From Acholeplasma laidlawii (GTDB lineage Bacteria > Bacillota_I > Bacilli_A > Acholeplasmatales > Acholeplasmataceae): DNA of 56,476 nt. The stretch spans positions 1 to 56,476 of the forward strand of contig NZ_JADNRS010000043.1 in the NCBI RefSeq assembly GCF_015709225.1. The letters run 5' to 3'. The notes under the pieces are model-generated. The model had not been told where the DNA came from. It saw nothing but the letters and a program-made list of their open reading frames with translations, and ran no database searches. Every line of letters begins with the position of its first letter. Position 1 is the first letter of the stretch. The position numbers were made by a program, and so were the translations under genes. Positions 27,317-37,103 of the stretch are shown here, one piece after another.

Positions 27317-28126
27317 TTGATAAAAGTAGAAAATTTAAATTTTACATATGATGAAACTAAAGAGACAATTAAGGACTTAACTTTTAATATACCTAAAGGT
27401 AGTTGGGTATCTATTTTAGGTCACAATGGTAGTGGTAAATCTACACTAGCCAAACTATTAGTTGGATTACTTAAAGCTGAAAGCGGCAATATTTATATTG
27501 ATGATATTTTGTTAACAGAAGATACGGTTAATGATGTTAGAAAAAAGGTGGGTATTGTATTTCAAAACCCAGATAACCAATTTGTTGGTGTTACAGTTAG
27601 ACATGATATTGCTTTTGGATTAGAAAATATGCAAATACCTCAAAAAGAGATTGTTGAACGTGTTGAAAAATACGCTAAATTAGTAGGGATGGAAGATTAC
27701 CTTAAAAAAGAACCATTCCAATTATCTGGCGGACAAAAGCAAAGAGTTGCAATCGCTGGTGCGCTTGCAATGCATAAAGATTTGATTATTTTTGATGAAT
27801 CCACATCCATGCTAGATCCTGAGGGTGTAGCAGAAGTAACTTCTTTAATTACGAAACTTAACCACGAACAAAATCAAACAATTATTACAATTACCCATGA
27901 TTTAGACTTTGCTTTAAAAAGCGATTATGCAATCATTTTAAAAGATGGAAGATTAATAGCTGAAGGTAAACCATCTGAACTGTTTTTACAAAAAGAATTA
28001 TTAGAACAATCTAAATTAACAATACCTTTAGGTTTAAAGGTATATATTGACGTGTTAAATGATCAAGAACTAAAAAATAATAAAAAACTGGTAGAAGAAC
28101 TATGGACATACAACTTAAAGAAGTAG
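27317..28126 (+). CDS. ecfA1: ECF transporter ATPase EcfA1
   Basis: The ABC ATPase has Walker A GHNGSGKST, the Q-loop region VFQNPDNQFVG typical of EcfA, signature LSGGQKQRVAIAGALA and Walker B LIIFDEST. It energises vitamin or metal uptake with EcfA2, EcfT and swappable S components. I chose TTG 27317, giving the family N-terminus MIKVENLNFTYDE behind GGTGG (27304-27308); TTG 27302 is possible. It overlaps ecfA2 by 25 nt. Confidence 0.95.
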   Translation: MIKVENLNFTYDETKETIKDLTFNIPKGSWVSILGHNGSGKSTLAKLLVGLLKAESGNIYIDDILLTEDTVNDVRKKVGIVFQNPDNQFVGVTVRHDIAFGLENMQIPQKEIVERVEKYAKLVGMEDYLKKEPFQLSGGQKQRVAIAGALAMHKDLIIFDESTSMLDPEGVAEVTSLITKLNHEQNQTIITITHDLDFALKSDYAIILKDGRLIAEGKPSELFLQKELLEQSKLTIPLGLKVYIDVLNDQELKNNKKLVEELWTYNLKK

Positions 28127-28947
28127 GACATGCCTACAAAGGATTTAAGGAACTATATCATGCAATAAATAATATCAACTTAACCATTCATGAGACTGGT
28201 GAGTTTATTGCTATTGTAGGTCAAACAGGTAGTGGCAAATCCACACTTGTTCAACACCTTAATGCTCTAATGCGTCCAACATCTGGTCAAATTAATATAC
28301 TAGGTACAATGCTACCTTCGAAAAAGAAAATTAAGGTGAACCACTTACGTCAAAAAGTAGGTTTAGTCTTTCAATTTCCCGAATATCAATTATTTGAAGT
28401 TGACATCTTAAAGGATGTTGAATTTGGTCCATCTAACTTTAAAGAAACTAAAGCACATGCCCATGAATATGCTAAAGAAGCACTGCAAATTGTAGGTATT
28501 GATGAATCTTTATATCACGAATCACCATTTAGAATATCAGGTGGTCAAATGAGAAGAGTAGCCATTGCAGGTATTCTAGCAATGAAACCACATATTTTAG
28601 TGTTAGATGAACCAACACGTGGTCTAGATCCTCAGGGTAAAGATGATATCATGGATATGTTTAATGATATCCATATAAAAGAAAATAAAACGATTGTCAT
28701 GATTTCTCATGACATGGATATTGTTGCTAAATATGCCAAACGTGTGGTTGTATTAGACAAGGGTCAAATCGTGTTTGATGGACCCAAAGAAGTACTATTT
28801 ACACATAAAGACTTTGATACATTCCACTTAGACTATCCAACACCAATGAAAGTACTAAATCATCTACATCATACATTAGGCTATCCTAAGAAGTTAGTAC
28901 TATCCAATGAAGAACTCCTTAAACACTTAAAGGAGGTACAAGAATGA
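28102..28947 (+). CDS. ecfA2: ECF transporter ATPase EcfA2
   Basis: The 281-residue partner ATPase has GQTGSGKST, the EcfA2-type VFQFPEYQLFE, signature ISGGQMRRVAIAGILA (Met in place of Lys, as in other EcfA2) and Walker B ILVLDEPTRGLDP. It pairs with EcfA1. The ATGA overlap with ecfT shows tight coupling. The order ecfA1-ecfA2-ecfT-truA is the Bacillus arrangement. Confidence 0.95.
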   Translation: MDIQLKEVGHAYKGFKELYHAINNINLTIHETGEFIAIVGQTGSGKSTLVQHLNALMRPTSGQINILGTMLPSKKKIKVNHLRQKVGLVFQFPEYQLFEVDILKDVEFGPSNFKETKAHAHEYAKEALQIVGIDESLYHESPFRISGGQMRRVAIAGILAMKPHILVLDEPTRGLDPQGKDDIMDMFNDIHIKENKTIVMISHDMDIVAKYAKRVVVLDKGQIVFDGPKEVLFTHKDFDTFHLDYPTPMKVLNHLHHTLGYPKKLVLSNEELLKHLKEVQE

Positions 28948-29948
28948 ATATTAAAATAGGGCAATATATTGCAGGAAATTCTATTTTACATAAACTAGAT
29001 CCTAGAATTAAAATCATGAGCATGATTTTACTTATTGTAGCAATCTTTTTAGTACCAATTAGTTCAGAACCTGAAAATATTATTTGGATGATTTCATTAT
29101 TTCTATTTTCATTAGGTATAGTCTTTTTATCAGGTATTCGTATTGGTAAGGTACTTCAAGGTCTTAAAGCTATTGTATTTTTAATGACATTCACATTTAT
29201 CATTCAACTATTTACCATACAACCTGCAGATCAAACTGCATTACTTGATCAACCAATGACTTTAAGCTTTATATCGGTGATAGGTTTAGTAGTATTGACA
29301 TTCTTATATCACTATTTAAAACCTAAAATCAAGTTTCGTACTACTTGGTTTTTCACTTATGTAGTATTGATATTTGTTTTACAGTGGGCGGTTAGAATGT
29401 ATATACCATCTTATGACATAGTATTTAACTTTGATTATGATTTTAAAGTATTTCCGGAGGGGCTAGTTCGTGGTGGTTTCATCTTCTTAAGAATTATTGC
29501 TGTAATGGTTGTCGCATCCTTGCTGACATTTACAACATCTACAATTGAATTAAATGATGGCTTAGAATCTTTAATGAAACCATTAAGAATTATTAAAATT
29601 CCTACATATATTTTCTCAATGATGATATCTTTAACTTTAAGATCTATTCCAACATTACTTGTTGAAACAGATAAGATTATGAAAGCTCAAACCTCTCGAG
29701 GTGCTGATTTTAATGAGTCTACACTACGTCAAAAGATTAGACAAATCATTGCACTATTAATTCCTGTATTTGTTATTAGTTTTGATAGAGCAGATGATTT
29801 AAGTAATGCGATGGAAGCAAGAGGCTATATTATAGGAGAACCTAGAACAAAGTTAGATGTCTATAAAATTAACTATAAAGATATATTAAGTTTAAGTGTT
29901 GTTATACTTATAATTGTTGGATTGTTGGTGACTAGATTTGCGTTATAA
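28944..29948 (+). CDS. ecfT: ECF transporter transmembrane subunit EcfT
   Basis: The 334-residue membrane protein has the EcfT start IGQYIAGNSILHKLDPRIKI, several hydrophobic segments and the two C-terminal coupling motifs around AQTSRGADF and NAMEARGYI, whose Ala-Arg-Gly elements insert in the ATPases. An extra polar stretch near residues 125-175 makes it longer than the usual 265. No S component is encoded in the window. truA starts inside its end. Confidence 0.93.
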   Translation: MNIKIGQYIAGNSILHKLDPRIKIMSMILLIVAIFLVPISSEPENIIWMISLFLFSLGIVFLSGIRIGKVLQGLKAIVFLMTFTFIIQLFTIQPADQTALLDQPMTLSFISVIGLVVLTFLYHYLKPKIKFRTTWFFTYVVLIFVLQWAVRMYIPSYDIVFNFDYDFKVFPEGLVRGGFIFLRIIAVMVVASLLTFTTSTIELNDGLESLMKPLRIIKIPTYIFSMMISLTLRSIPTLLVETDKIMKAQTSRGADFNESTLRQKIRQIIALLIPVFVISFDRADDLSNAMEARGYIIGEPRTKLDVYKINYKDILSLSVVILIIVGLLVTRFAL

Positions 29949-30660
29949 GGCAGTGTTTAGTTATGATGGCACTAATTATAGTGGCTATCAAAAACAAATT
30001 AATCAATTAGGTATCCAAACAGTTATAGAAAAAGCATTTAGACTAATGACACAAATAGATATAGAAACCTTTGCCGCTTCTAGAACAGATAAGGGTGTAC
30101 ATGCACTACATCAAGTGCTTCATTTTGATTCAGATATTGAATTATCATCCGATCAATGGGTAGATGCTTTAAATAAAAGACTACCAACAGATATTAGAGT
30201 GATGAAAGTTACACCTGTAAGGGAGGACTTTCATGCAAGACACAGCGCGAAGTCTAAAAGATATATTTATAAAATAGCAAAACAACCATCTACAGTTTTT
30301 AGAGGAAACCACGAACTTTATGTAAAAAACTTTGACATCGATCTTGTTAAGGATAAGTTACATACTATTGTAGGGACTCACGACTTTAGTGGGTTTAGTC
30401 CAAATAAGGAACAAAAACCACCAATCAAAACAGTTTATAGTTTTGATTATAAAGAAACTAAAACACACTATATATTTAGCATCCACGGAAATAGTTTTTT
30501 AAGATATATGGTGCGTATTATTATGGGGAATGTGATTGCAATAGCAACCTCAAAAAAACCTCAAAATCAATTAGAAATATTACTAGAAACTAAAAATAGA
30601 GCGTTATCTGCAAAAACTGCAGATGCTAAAGGTCTTTATTTAAAACATATTTATTATTAA
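29938..30660 (+). CDS. truA: tRNA pseudouridine(38-40) synthase TruA
   Basis: The 240-residue enzyme makes pseudouridine at positions 38-40 of the anticodon arm. The catalytic Asp51 lies in SRTDKGVHA (48-56). Other matches are FSYDGTNYSGYQ at the start and FLRYMVRIIMGNVIAI near the end. It starts with TTG 29938, overlapping ecfT by 11 nt. Confidence 0.95.
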   Translation: MRYKAVFSYDGTNYSGYQKQINQLGIQTVIEKAFRLMTQIDIETFAASRTDKGVHALHQVLHFDSDIELSSDQWVDALNKRLPTDIRVMKVTPVREDFHARHSAKSKRYIYKIAKQPSTVFRGNHELYVKNFDIDLVKDKLHTIVGTHDFSGFSPNKEQKPPIKTVYSFDYKETKTHYIFSIHGNSFLRYMVRIIMGNVIAIATSKKPQNQLEILLETKNRALSAKTADAKGLYLKHIYY

Positions 30661-30683
30661 GATTAGGAAAAGGGGCATGCATT

Positions 30684-31289
30684 ATGTTTATTACATTTGA
30701 AGGCGGAGAAGGTAGTGGAAAAACCACCTTAATCGAAAAACTAAAACACACACTACTAGAGAAACAATATGATGTATTAACCACGCGTGAACCTGGTGGA
30801 TCTAAGGTTGCGGAAAAAATTCGTTCAGTATTATTGGACAATAAAAACACAGAAATCACTGCACATACCGAAGCACTTTTATTTGCAGCAAGTAGAGCAC
30901 AACACTTAGATGAGGTCATTATTCCTAATTTAGATAAAATTATACTTTGTGACCGATATATTGATTCATCTTTTGCGTATCAAGCATTTGGTAGAAACCT
31001 TGGTATGGAATTTGTTCAAAGTATTAATAGTTACGCTTTAAAATACTTACCCGATTTAACATTTTATATTGACTTAGATCCTAAAACAGGGATAGACAGA
31101 GTAAAGAAAAACAGATTACATAAAACGGATAGACTAGATATGGAAGTTCAAACATTTCATCAAAAGGTACGCGAAGGTTACCTACATATATCTGAAATGT
31201 TTAATGACCGTATCATCGTTATCGATGGTAATCAAACGATTGATGCAATCTATCAAGTTATATTGGATAACATATTAAGACGCCTATGA
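30684..31289 (+). CDS. tmk: Thymidylate kinase
   Basis: The 201-residue enzyme phosphorylates dTMP to dTDP. P-loop FEGGEGSGKTT (5-15), TREPGGS (35-41 region) and DRYIDSSFAYQ are visible. AAAGGGG precedes the start. Its stop overlaps the next gene (ATGA), the conserved tmk-holB pairing of Firmicutes. Confidence 0.97.
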   Translation: MFITFEGGEGSGKTTLIEKLKHTLLEKQYDVLTTREPGGSKVAEKIRSVLLDNKNTEITAHTEALLFAASRAQHLDEVIIPNLDKIILCDRYIDSSFAYQAFGRNLGMEFVQSINSYALKYLPDLTFYIDLDPKTGIDRVKKNRLHKTDRLDMEVQTFHQKVREGYLHISEMFNDRIIVIDGNQTIDAIYQVILDNILRRL

Positions 31290-32236
31290 ATAAAATAGTT
31301 GAAAGATTTAAATACGCAATTGAAAAAGAAAGACTTTCCCACTTATATGTTATAAGTGGGTCTTTAGGTATTACCAAACAAAATTTAGTAAAAGATATCG
31401 CTTATTTAATCTTTAAACATCATAACGACTATTCAACCCTAAAACATCAATTAGATAACTTGAATCATCCGAATTTAGTCTATATTACAAGTGAAGGTCA
31501 ATCTATAAAAAAAGACCAGATCATGAGTCTACAACAAGAGTTTTCTAAAACATCTTTAGTGAGTGGTCCTAGAATTTTTATTATAGAACAAGCAGAGTCT
31601 ATGTCTACTCAAGCAGCAAACTCTTTATTAAAATTCTTAGAAGAACCAAAAGATGATGCCACTATTGGATTTTTACTCGTAGACGATATCAACCTCATGT
31701 TACCTACTATTTTGAGCCGTGCTCAAATTATTAGGTTAACAGACACTTTTGATGATAGTTTTATACAAGTGTTAGTGGAACAAGAAATAGATATTAAAAA
31801 TGCACATTTTATTACCTCATTAACCAAAGAGTTAAATGAAGCTTTAGCTATTTTTGCAGACCAAAAATATATGGATACTGTGGAGTTTATTGATACCTTT
31901 ATCAACTGGCTTAACAATCCAAGAACACCGCTTACGCCACTGTTTATGATGATAAGTCAATCACTATATCAAGATAAAGAATATATCATCTTTATTTTAG
32001 ATACAATGTGTCAAATCTTTTTAGACATACTGCATTTACATATGAATCAAAAAGTGACCTATGAATTTATGATGGAATCCTTATTAGAGTATGTAAAGCG
32101 TATTCAATCAGATACGGCACAACGTGTCATATTAAGATTACAAGATCAAATTAAAAATTTAAGATTACCAGTCAATATAAGTTTACAACTTACCTCATTA
32201 GCACTGGATTTAGAAAGTATTATTAGAAATGGTTAA
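31286..32236 (+). CDS. holB: DNA polymerase III delta-prime-like subunit
   Basis: The 316-residue protein corresponds to the clamp-loader delta-prime subunit. IEQAESMSTQAANSLLKFLEEP is the strongly conserved AAA+ segment, followed by LPTILSRAQII, where the SRC motif appears as SRA. There is no Walker A (SGSLGITKQN instead), consistent with the non-hydrolysing delta-prime role. Position after tmk supports it. It overlaps both neighbours. Confidence 0.9.
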   Translation: MNKIVERFKYAIEKERLSHLYVISGSLGITKQNLVKDIAYLIFKHHNDYSTLKHQLDNLNHPNLVYITSEGQSIKKDQIMSLQQEFSKTSLVSGPRIFIIEQAESMSTQAANSLLKFLEEPKDDATIGFLLVDDINLMLPTILSRAQIIRLTDTFDDSFIQVLVEQEIDIKNAHFITSLTKELNEALAIFADQKYMDTVEFIDTFINWLNNPRTPLTPLFMMISQSLYQDKEYIIFILDTMCQIFLDILHLHMNQKVTYEFMMESLLEYVKRIQSDTAQRVILRLQDQIKNLRLPVNISLQLTSLALDLESIIRNG

Positions 32237-32948
32237 AAGAGATTTATTAGGTACTAAATTATATATTGAATCAGATATTGGTAAAGCATTTAATATGGAT
32301 ACCATTATTTTAAGTGACTTTGTAAGAATTCCTAAAGATACCAAATCTATTTTAGACTTTGGAACGGGTAATGGGGCGATTATGCTGTATTTATCTCAAA
32401 GATTTCAAGGACAGATCACTGGCATTGAACTTCAAGAAAAACGTTATGAACTTGCAGTTCATAACATTAAACTCAATAACCTAGAATATAGACTTGATGT
32501 AGTTAACATGGACTTAAAGACTTATAGATCTAAAAAACATGCAGATATCATTGTATCAAACCCACCGTTTTTTAAGGTCAATAGTCAAACCAAACAAAGT
32601 ATAGACATGGATATGCAAATTGCTAAACATGAAATACATCTTAATTTAGAAACCTTAATTGAAGCTGTTAGTAAAAACATTAAACATGGTGGACTATTCT
32701 TCATGGTACATAAAGCAGATAGATTAGAAGAAATTATTTTAGTACTTAACAAATTTGACTTTAAATTAAAACGTATGAGACTTGTTCATCCATCACTTCA
32801 TCATGAACCAAATCAAGTCTTGATTGAAGCTAAATTTAAAGGCAAGGGCCATTTAATTGTAGAACCACCTTTAATTCAGTATAAAGAAAAAGGCATCTAC
32901 AGCGATGAGATGCAATCAATTTATGATGGAAGGATGTATCATAAATGA
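32229..32948 (+). CDS. Probable tRNA1(Val) (adenine37-N6)-methyltransferase, TrmN6/YabB-like
   Basis: The 239-residue SAM-dependent methyltransferase has ILDFGTGNGAIMLYLS (SAM loop), GIELQEKRYELA and VSNPPFFK, the NPPF motif of N6-adenine methyltransferases. In Bacillus, yabB lies between holB/yabA and rsmI, as here. The substrate is inferred from family and position. It overlaps holB by 8 nt and rsmI by 4 nt. Confidence 0.88.
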   Translation: MVKRDLLGTKLYIESDIGKAFNMDTIILSDFVRIPKDTKSILDFGTGNGAIMLYLSQRFQGQITGIELQEKRYELAVHNIKLNNLEYRLDVVNMDLKTYRSKKHADIIVSNPPFFKVNSQTKQSIDMDMQIAKHEIHLNLETLIEAVSKNIKHGGLFFMVHKADRLEEIILVLNKFDFKLKRMRLVHPSLHHEPNQVLIEAKFKGKGHLIVEPPLIQYKEKGIYSDEMQSIYDGRMYHK

Positions 32949-33793
32949 ACATACAAATAAGTTATGATGTTAATAAACCAACACTATACATTGTAAGTAC
33001 ACCAATTGGTAGTTTGAAAGATATTACCTTAAGAGCTATTGAAGTATTAAAAAGTGTAGACATCATTTTATGTGAAGACACCAGAGTGACCTCCAAACTT
33101 CTAGATGCATATGATATTCATGTGCCCCTAAAAAGTTATCAAAAATTTAATGAGCGCTCTATGGTAGATCAAGTCATTGATTATCTAGACAAACAAATGT
33201 CAGTCGCACTTGTATCCGATGCAGGGACACCCTTAATTAGTGACCCGGGCTTTATTTTAGTCGATGATCTAGTTAGTAAAAATTATAATGTTGTAAGTAT
33301 ACCAGGTGCATCTGCACTACTTGCATCCCTTGTCACATCAGGGATACTTACTCAGCCATTTACCTTTATAGGGTTTTTACCAAGAAAACTTGGTGAAATT
33401 AATAAAGTATTAAAGATGTATGTTTCAAGAAAAGAAACCTTAATTATTTATGAATCTCCAAACCGTGTTCAAAAAACACTCTCCTATATGCTAGATATAC
33501 TAGGTAATAGAAAGGTGAGTGTAGCAAGAGAACTTACAAAGAAGTTTGAAACTTATTATAGAGGCTACATCAAAGATATTTTAGAAACTACACTAGACAC
33601 ACGTGGTGAATACGTTATTGTTGTAGAAGGAAGCACTACAAGTGATGTCAAAATTGAAGATCCTGTCGAACTTGTCTTAAGTTATATGAAACAAGGTTAT
33701 GACGAAAAAAATGCCATCAAACAAGCAAGTAAGGATTTAAATGTTCATAAATCAGAAGTCTACAAAATATATAAAATAGATAAAAAGAGTTGA
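32945..33793 (+). CDS. rsmI: 16S rRNA (cytidine1402-2'-O)-methyltransferase
   Basis: The 282-residue enzyme modifies C1402 in the decoding centre. Features are LYIVSTPIGSLKDITLRAIE, CEDTRVTSKLL, SDAGTPLISDPGF and the PGASALLASL loop of the tetrapyrrole-methylase fold. It ends the tmk-holB-yabB-rsmI operon; the small GIY-YIG gene yazA usually found between yabB and rsmI is absent. Confidence 0.96.
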   Translation: MNIQISYDVNKPTLYIVSTPIGSLKDITLRAIEVLKSVDIILCEDTRVTSKLLDAYDIHVPLKSYQKFNERSMVDQVIDYLDKQMSVALVSDAGTPLISDPGFILVDDLVSKNYNVVSIPGASALLASLVTSGILTQPFTFIGFLPRKLGEINKVLKMYVSRKETLIIYESPNRVQKTLSYMLDILGNRKVSVARELTKKFETYYRGYIKDILETTLDTRGEYVIVVEGSTTSDVKIEDPVELVLSYMKQGYDEKNAIKQASKDLNVHKSEVYKIYKIDKKS

Positions 33794-33872
33794 AATAATC
33801 TGTTGAAAAACGTAATTTATGGTACATATTTTATTTAATGAATCTAGGGTGGTTTTATTTTATTTTTTATAT

Positions 33873-33889
33873 TATAATATACTTATAAT
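33873..33889 (+). promoter_or_regulatory. Promoter region of the metG T-box
   Basis: Two TATAAT hexamers lie in tandem (33873-33878 and 33884-33889), the first preceding the T-box stem I by about 20 nt. The -35 elements are poor. Confidence 0.45.
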
Positions 33890-33894
33890 TGAAT

Positions 33895-34142
33895 CTATAC
33901 GATGAAAAAGAAGTGTGTAGTCTTTTAAAATTTTAAAGAGAGTCTTTTGTGGGTGGAAGAAAGATAAATTTAGATTACGCGTATGGCTTTTGGAGTAATT
34001 TATCCGATATGTAGGGTAAATCGTGAAATCTTTGCGTTAAAAGAGTAAAGTGCTATGTACCTTGTATATAGAACTAAGGTGGTACCGCGGATTATTAAAT
34101 GATGTTCGTCCTTAGACTAGTTTTTAGTTTAAGGATTTTTTT
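33895..34142 (+). promoter_or_regulatory. Methionine T-box riboswitch upstream of metG
   Basis: Stem I elements are GATGAAAAAGAAG (from 33900), AGAGAG and GGTGGAAG. The specifier candidate ATG (33983-33985) is followed by GCTTTTGGAGTAA, the usual context. The T-box bulge AACTAAGGTGGTACCGCGG (34072-34090) contains TGGT, complementary to the ACCA end of tRNA-Met. The terminator follows directly. Uncharged tRNA-Met should bind and open the antiterminator so that metG is read. Confidence 0.93.
34109..34142 (+). terminator. T-box-controlled terminator
   Basis: An 11-bp stem, TCCTTAGACTA/TAGTTTAAGGA (one G-T), with loop GTTTT and seven Ts ends just before metG. Confidence 0.92.
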
Positions 34143-34160
34143 ATGGAAAGGAATAAAAAA

Positions 34161-35711
34161 ATGGATAAGAAAAAATATTATATATCAACAGCAATTGCAT
34201 ATGCATCAGCAATTCCTCATATCGGTAACGTATATGAAATTATTTTAGCAGACGCAATTGCCCGTTTTAAGCGTTTAGAAGGCTATGACGTATATTTTCA
34301 AACAGGAACCGATGAACACGGTCAAAAGATTGAAAATAACGCTAGAAATCAAAATTTAGAGACTTCTGATTATGTAGATATGATCTCTAATGAGATTAAA
34401 CGTATTTTTGATTTAGTGAATGTGAAGTATGACAAATTTATACGTACAACAGATACATATCATAAAGAAACTGTTCAAAATATCTTTGAAAGATTACTTG
34501 AGCAAGGTGATATTTATCTAGGTAAATATGAAGGATGGTACTCTGTTGCTGATGAGGCATTTTTAAATAAGACAGATATCGTTGATGGGGTAGCTCCTAG
34601 TGGAGATATTCCTGTATGGATGAGTGAGGATACTTACTTTTTTAAATTAAGTAAATATCAAGATAGAATCATTAAACACATTAAAGAGAACCCTTCATTT
34701 ATTGAACCTGAAAATAGACGTAATGAAGTACTACAAAGTTTCTTAAGTGAAAAACTGCCAGATTTAAGTGTATCTAGAACTTCTTTTAAATGGGGGATTC
34801 CAGTTAAAAGTAATCCAGAGCATGTGATTTATGTATGGATAGATGCTTTAAGTAACTATATTACAGGTTTAGGTTATAATCTAGATAGTAGTAGTGATAC
34901 TATGAAAGAGTTTTGGCCAGCTGATCTTCATTTAATTGGTAAAGATATTATGCGTTTCCACGCAATCTATTGGCCAGCATTATTACTAGCACTAGATTTA
35001 CCATTACCTAAAAAGATATTTGGTCACCCATGGGTTTTAGTAGATAAAAATAAGATGAGTAAGTCTGTTGGCAATACGCTTTATACAGATAATTTGGTTA
35101 AACATTTTGGTGTAGATGCTCTAAGATATTATGTATTACACGAAATACCTTTTGCAGCTGATGGTAATATTACTTATGAGTTAATGATTGAAAGAAATAA
35201 CTCAGATTTAGCAAACACTTTAGGTAATTTAGTCAACCGTACAATTGGTATGGTGAATAAATACCAAAACGGTTTAGTTAAAAAAGTATTGATTAATGAA
35301 CCATTTGAATATAGTTTAAAGAATAAGTGTGAAGCGCTACTAGATAAAGTATCTACATTAATGAACGAACTTAGAGTAGGTGATGCTATTGAAGAACTTA
35401 TGATTGTTGCTAGAGCAGCAAATAAGTATATCGATCTATCTGAACCTTGGAATTTAAATAAAAACGGCGAAACTGAAAAGTTAAGTCATGTATTATATAG
35501 TTTAGTTGAGACGATTCGCTTCTTAGCTGTCTTCCTACAAAGTTATATGCCAGAAACTGCTATAAAAATATTTGAGCAATTAAATATTGAAGCATCTGGA
35601 TTAGATAGTGTTAAAACATTTGGGTTATACCCAGAACAACAAATTGGTACTGCAAAAGTATTATTTGAAAGATTTGATTTAGAAAAGAAATTAAATGAGA
35701 TTATAGGATAA
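34161..35711 (+). CDS. metG: Methionyl-tRNA synthetase
   Basis: The class I synthetase has PHIGNVYE (HIGH-like, 19-26), FQTGTDEHGQKIE, WIDALSNYITGLGY and the KMSKS loop NKMSKSVGNT. The connective peptide lacks the Cys knuckles (GWYSVADEAF), so it is the zinc-free form, and the C-terminal tRNA-binding EMAP domain is missing. I chose ATG 34161 behind GGAAAGG (34145-34151); the ATG at 34143 abuts the terminator T-run and overlaps that site. Regulated by the upstream T-box. Confidence 0.96.
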   Translation: MDKKKYYISTAIAYASAIPHIGNVYEIILADAIARFKRLEGYDVYFQTGTDEHGQKIENNARNQNLETSDYVDMISNEIKRIFDLVNVKYDKFIRTTDTYHKETVQNIFERLLEQGDIYLGKYEGWYSVADEAFLNKTDIVDGVAPSGDIPVWMSEDTYFFKLSKYQDRIIKHIKENPSFIEPENRRNEVLQSFLSEKLPDLSVSRTSFKWGIPVKSNPEHVIYVWIDALSNYITGLGYNLDSSSDTMKEFWPADLHLIGKDIMRFHAIYWPALLLALDLPLPKKIFGHPWVLVDKNKMSKSVGNTLYTDNLVKHFGVDALRYYVLHEIPFAADGNITYELMIERNNSDLANTLGNLVNRTIGMVNKYQNGLVKKVLINEPFEYSLKNKCEALLDKVSTLMNELRVGDAIEELMIVARAANKYIDLSEPWNLNKNGETEKLSHVLYSLVETIRFLAVFLQSYMPETAIKIFEQLNIEASGLDSVKTFGLYPEQQIGTAKVLFERFDLEKKLNEIIG

Positions 35712-35715
35712 ATAG

Positions 35716-36705
35716 ATGAACAAACTTAAAAGTTGGATTGGTTCCACAAAATTTCAAAGGCAAATTAAACCAGAAATAAAAAGAACGATTGCTGTCATAG
35801 TCTTTACAGTGATTTATGGTATTGGTGTTACCTGGTTTTTAGAGGCTAGTGTTATACCAATGTATACTGGTGGTATACCAGGCTTAGCACAATTATTTAG
35901 GGATTTTCTTAAGTTCACACTAGGTGTTGATACTTCCGGGTGGGAAGGTTTATTTTTCGGTCTATTTATTACATTATCTAATATACCAATTATGATTTTA
36001 GGTTGGTTTGGTGTATCCAAAAAGTTTGTTATTTACTCCATGATTTCAGTGCTTATTCAAGCAACCATGTTAGGATTTATTCCGTCTATTAATATTGGTC
36101 TTTCCAGTGAATCCCAAGCCTTAACAGCGACCATTTTAGGTGGTATCTTAATTGGTATTGGCGTGGGTGGTGCATTAAAATTTGGTACATCAACAGGTGG
36201 GCTTGATGTCATTGCACAATACATTTCATTAAAAAAAGGACAAAGCGTAGGCTTTATCTCTATGGTGTTAAACATTGTCATGGCATTACTTGGTGGGTTA
36301 ATTACTGCACCTGATTTAATTTCAAGAGGTGTTTTACCAGGTGTTACCCAAACACTTGCTGCAGCAGGTATCGTTATTAGTTATACCATCTTAAGATTAA
36401 TTATTACAACCATAGTAACGGATAAATTACATACAGCATACCACTTTACAATGGTTGAAGTGATCACTAATAATCCACAAGATATTGTTTCCGATATTTT
36501 ATCAAACATTTACCGTGGGGTTACATTAATTAATGTTCAAGGTGGTTATACAAAACAAGATAAGACATTAATTAAAGTAGTGATTTCAAGTTATGAGTTT
36601 ACTACACTTCATCAGCTTGTTAATAGGCTAGATAGTAAAGCGTTTATTGTTGTTACTCCAGTAAAACAAGTCTATGGTAATTTTAAAAAGCGTACCATCG
36701 CATAA
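35716..36705 (+). CDS. YitT family membrane protein with DUF2179 domain
   Basis: The 329-residue protein has five or six hydrophobic segments and the YitT marks GGIPGLAQL, GVGGALKFGTSTGGLDVIAQ near the middle, then a soluble C-terminal DUF2179 domain (about 235-318) with YRGVTLINVQGGYTK. The family is widespread in Firmicutes and its transport role is unproven. It starts 4 nt after metG and so may also be under T-box control, which would suggest a link to methionine, but this is inference. Confidence 0.87.
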   Translation: MNKLKSWIGSTKFQRQIKPEIKRTIAVIVFTVIYGIGVTWFLEASVIPMYTGGIPGLAQLFRDFLKFTLGVDTSGWEGLFFGLFITLSNIPIMILGWFGVSKKFVIYSMISVLIQATMLGFIPSINIGLSSESQALTATILGGILIGIGVGGALKFGTSTGGLDVIAQYISLKKGQSVGFISMVLNIVMALLGGLITAPDLISRGVLPGVTQTLAAAGIVISYTILRLIITTIVTDKLHTAYHFTMVEVITNNPQDIVSDILSNIYRGVTLINVQGGYTKQDKTLIKVVISSYEFTTLHQLVNRLDSKAFIVVTPVKQVYGNFKKRTIA

Positions 36706-36726
36706 TAATTTTTAATAGGGGGATTT

Positions 36727-37065
36727 ATGAAAGACTTTATTATAGCTACAACACCAACACTTGAAGGATATCGTATTGTTAAATACATTGATGTTATCTT
36801 TGAAGAAAATATTTTTGGGATAAGTTTAAATACATCTGTCCAATCATTTAATGATATATTTAAAGGCTTTTCAGGTGAACGATATGATGCAATGTCTGAT
36901 CGTATCGAAGAAGTAAAAATAGAGGTTAAAAAACGTTTTATTAGAAAAGCTATTCGCCATGGTGCAAATGCACTTATTGGTGTTGATATTGAAACGACCA
37001 CAACCCAAAATGGTGGTATTACAATTTCAATGTCGGGTACAGCTGTTGTTGTTGAAAAAATATAA
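36727..37065 (+). CDS. YbjQ family protein (UPF0145)
   Basis: The 112-residue protein matches the YbjQ domain: TTPTLEGYRIVKYIDVIFEE, ISLNTSVQSF, then EEVKIEVKKRFIRKAIRHGA and NALIGVDIE. The family forms pentamer-like rings and may bind metal; the function is not known. It follows the YitT gene by 21 nt with an AATAGGGGG site, and a strong terminator ends the operon. Confidence 0.9.
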   Translation: MKDFIIATTPTLEGYRIVKYIDVIFEENIFGISLNTSVQSFNDIFKGFSGERYDAMSDRIEEVKIEVKKRFIRKAIRHGANALIGVDIETTTTQNGGITISMSGTAVVVEKI

Positions 37066-37096
37066 TGGTGTAGCCTAATTTAGGCTACACCATTTT
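37064..37096. terminator. Bidirectional terminator
   Basis: A long perfect stem, AATGGTGTAGCCTAA/TTAGGCTACACCATT, overlaps the YbjQ stop and lies just after the minus-strand SecB-like gene's stop. Ts follow on the plus strand. Confidence 0.9.
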
Positions 37097-37103
37097 CTTT
37101 TAC

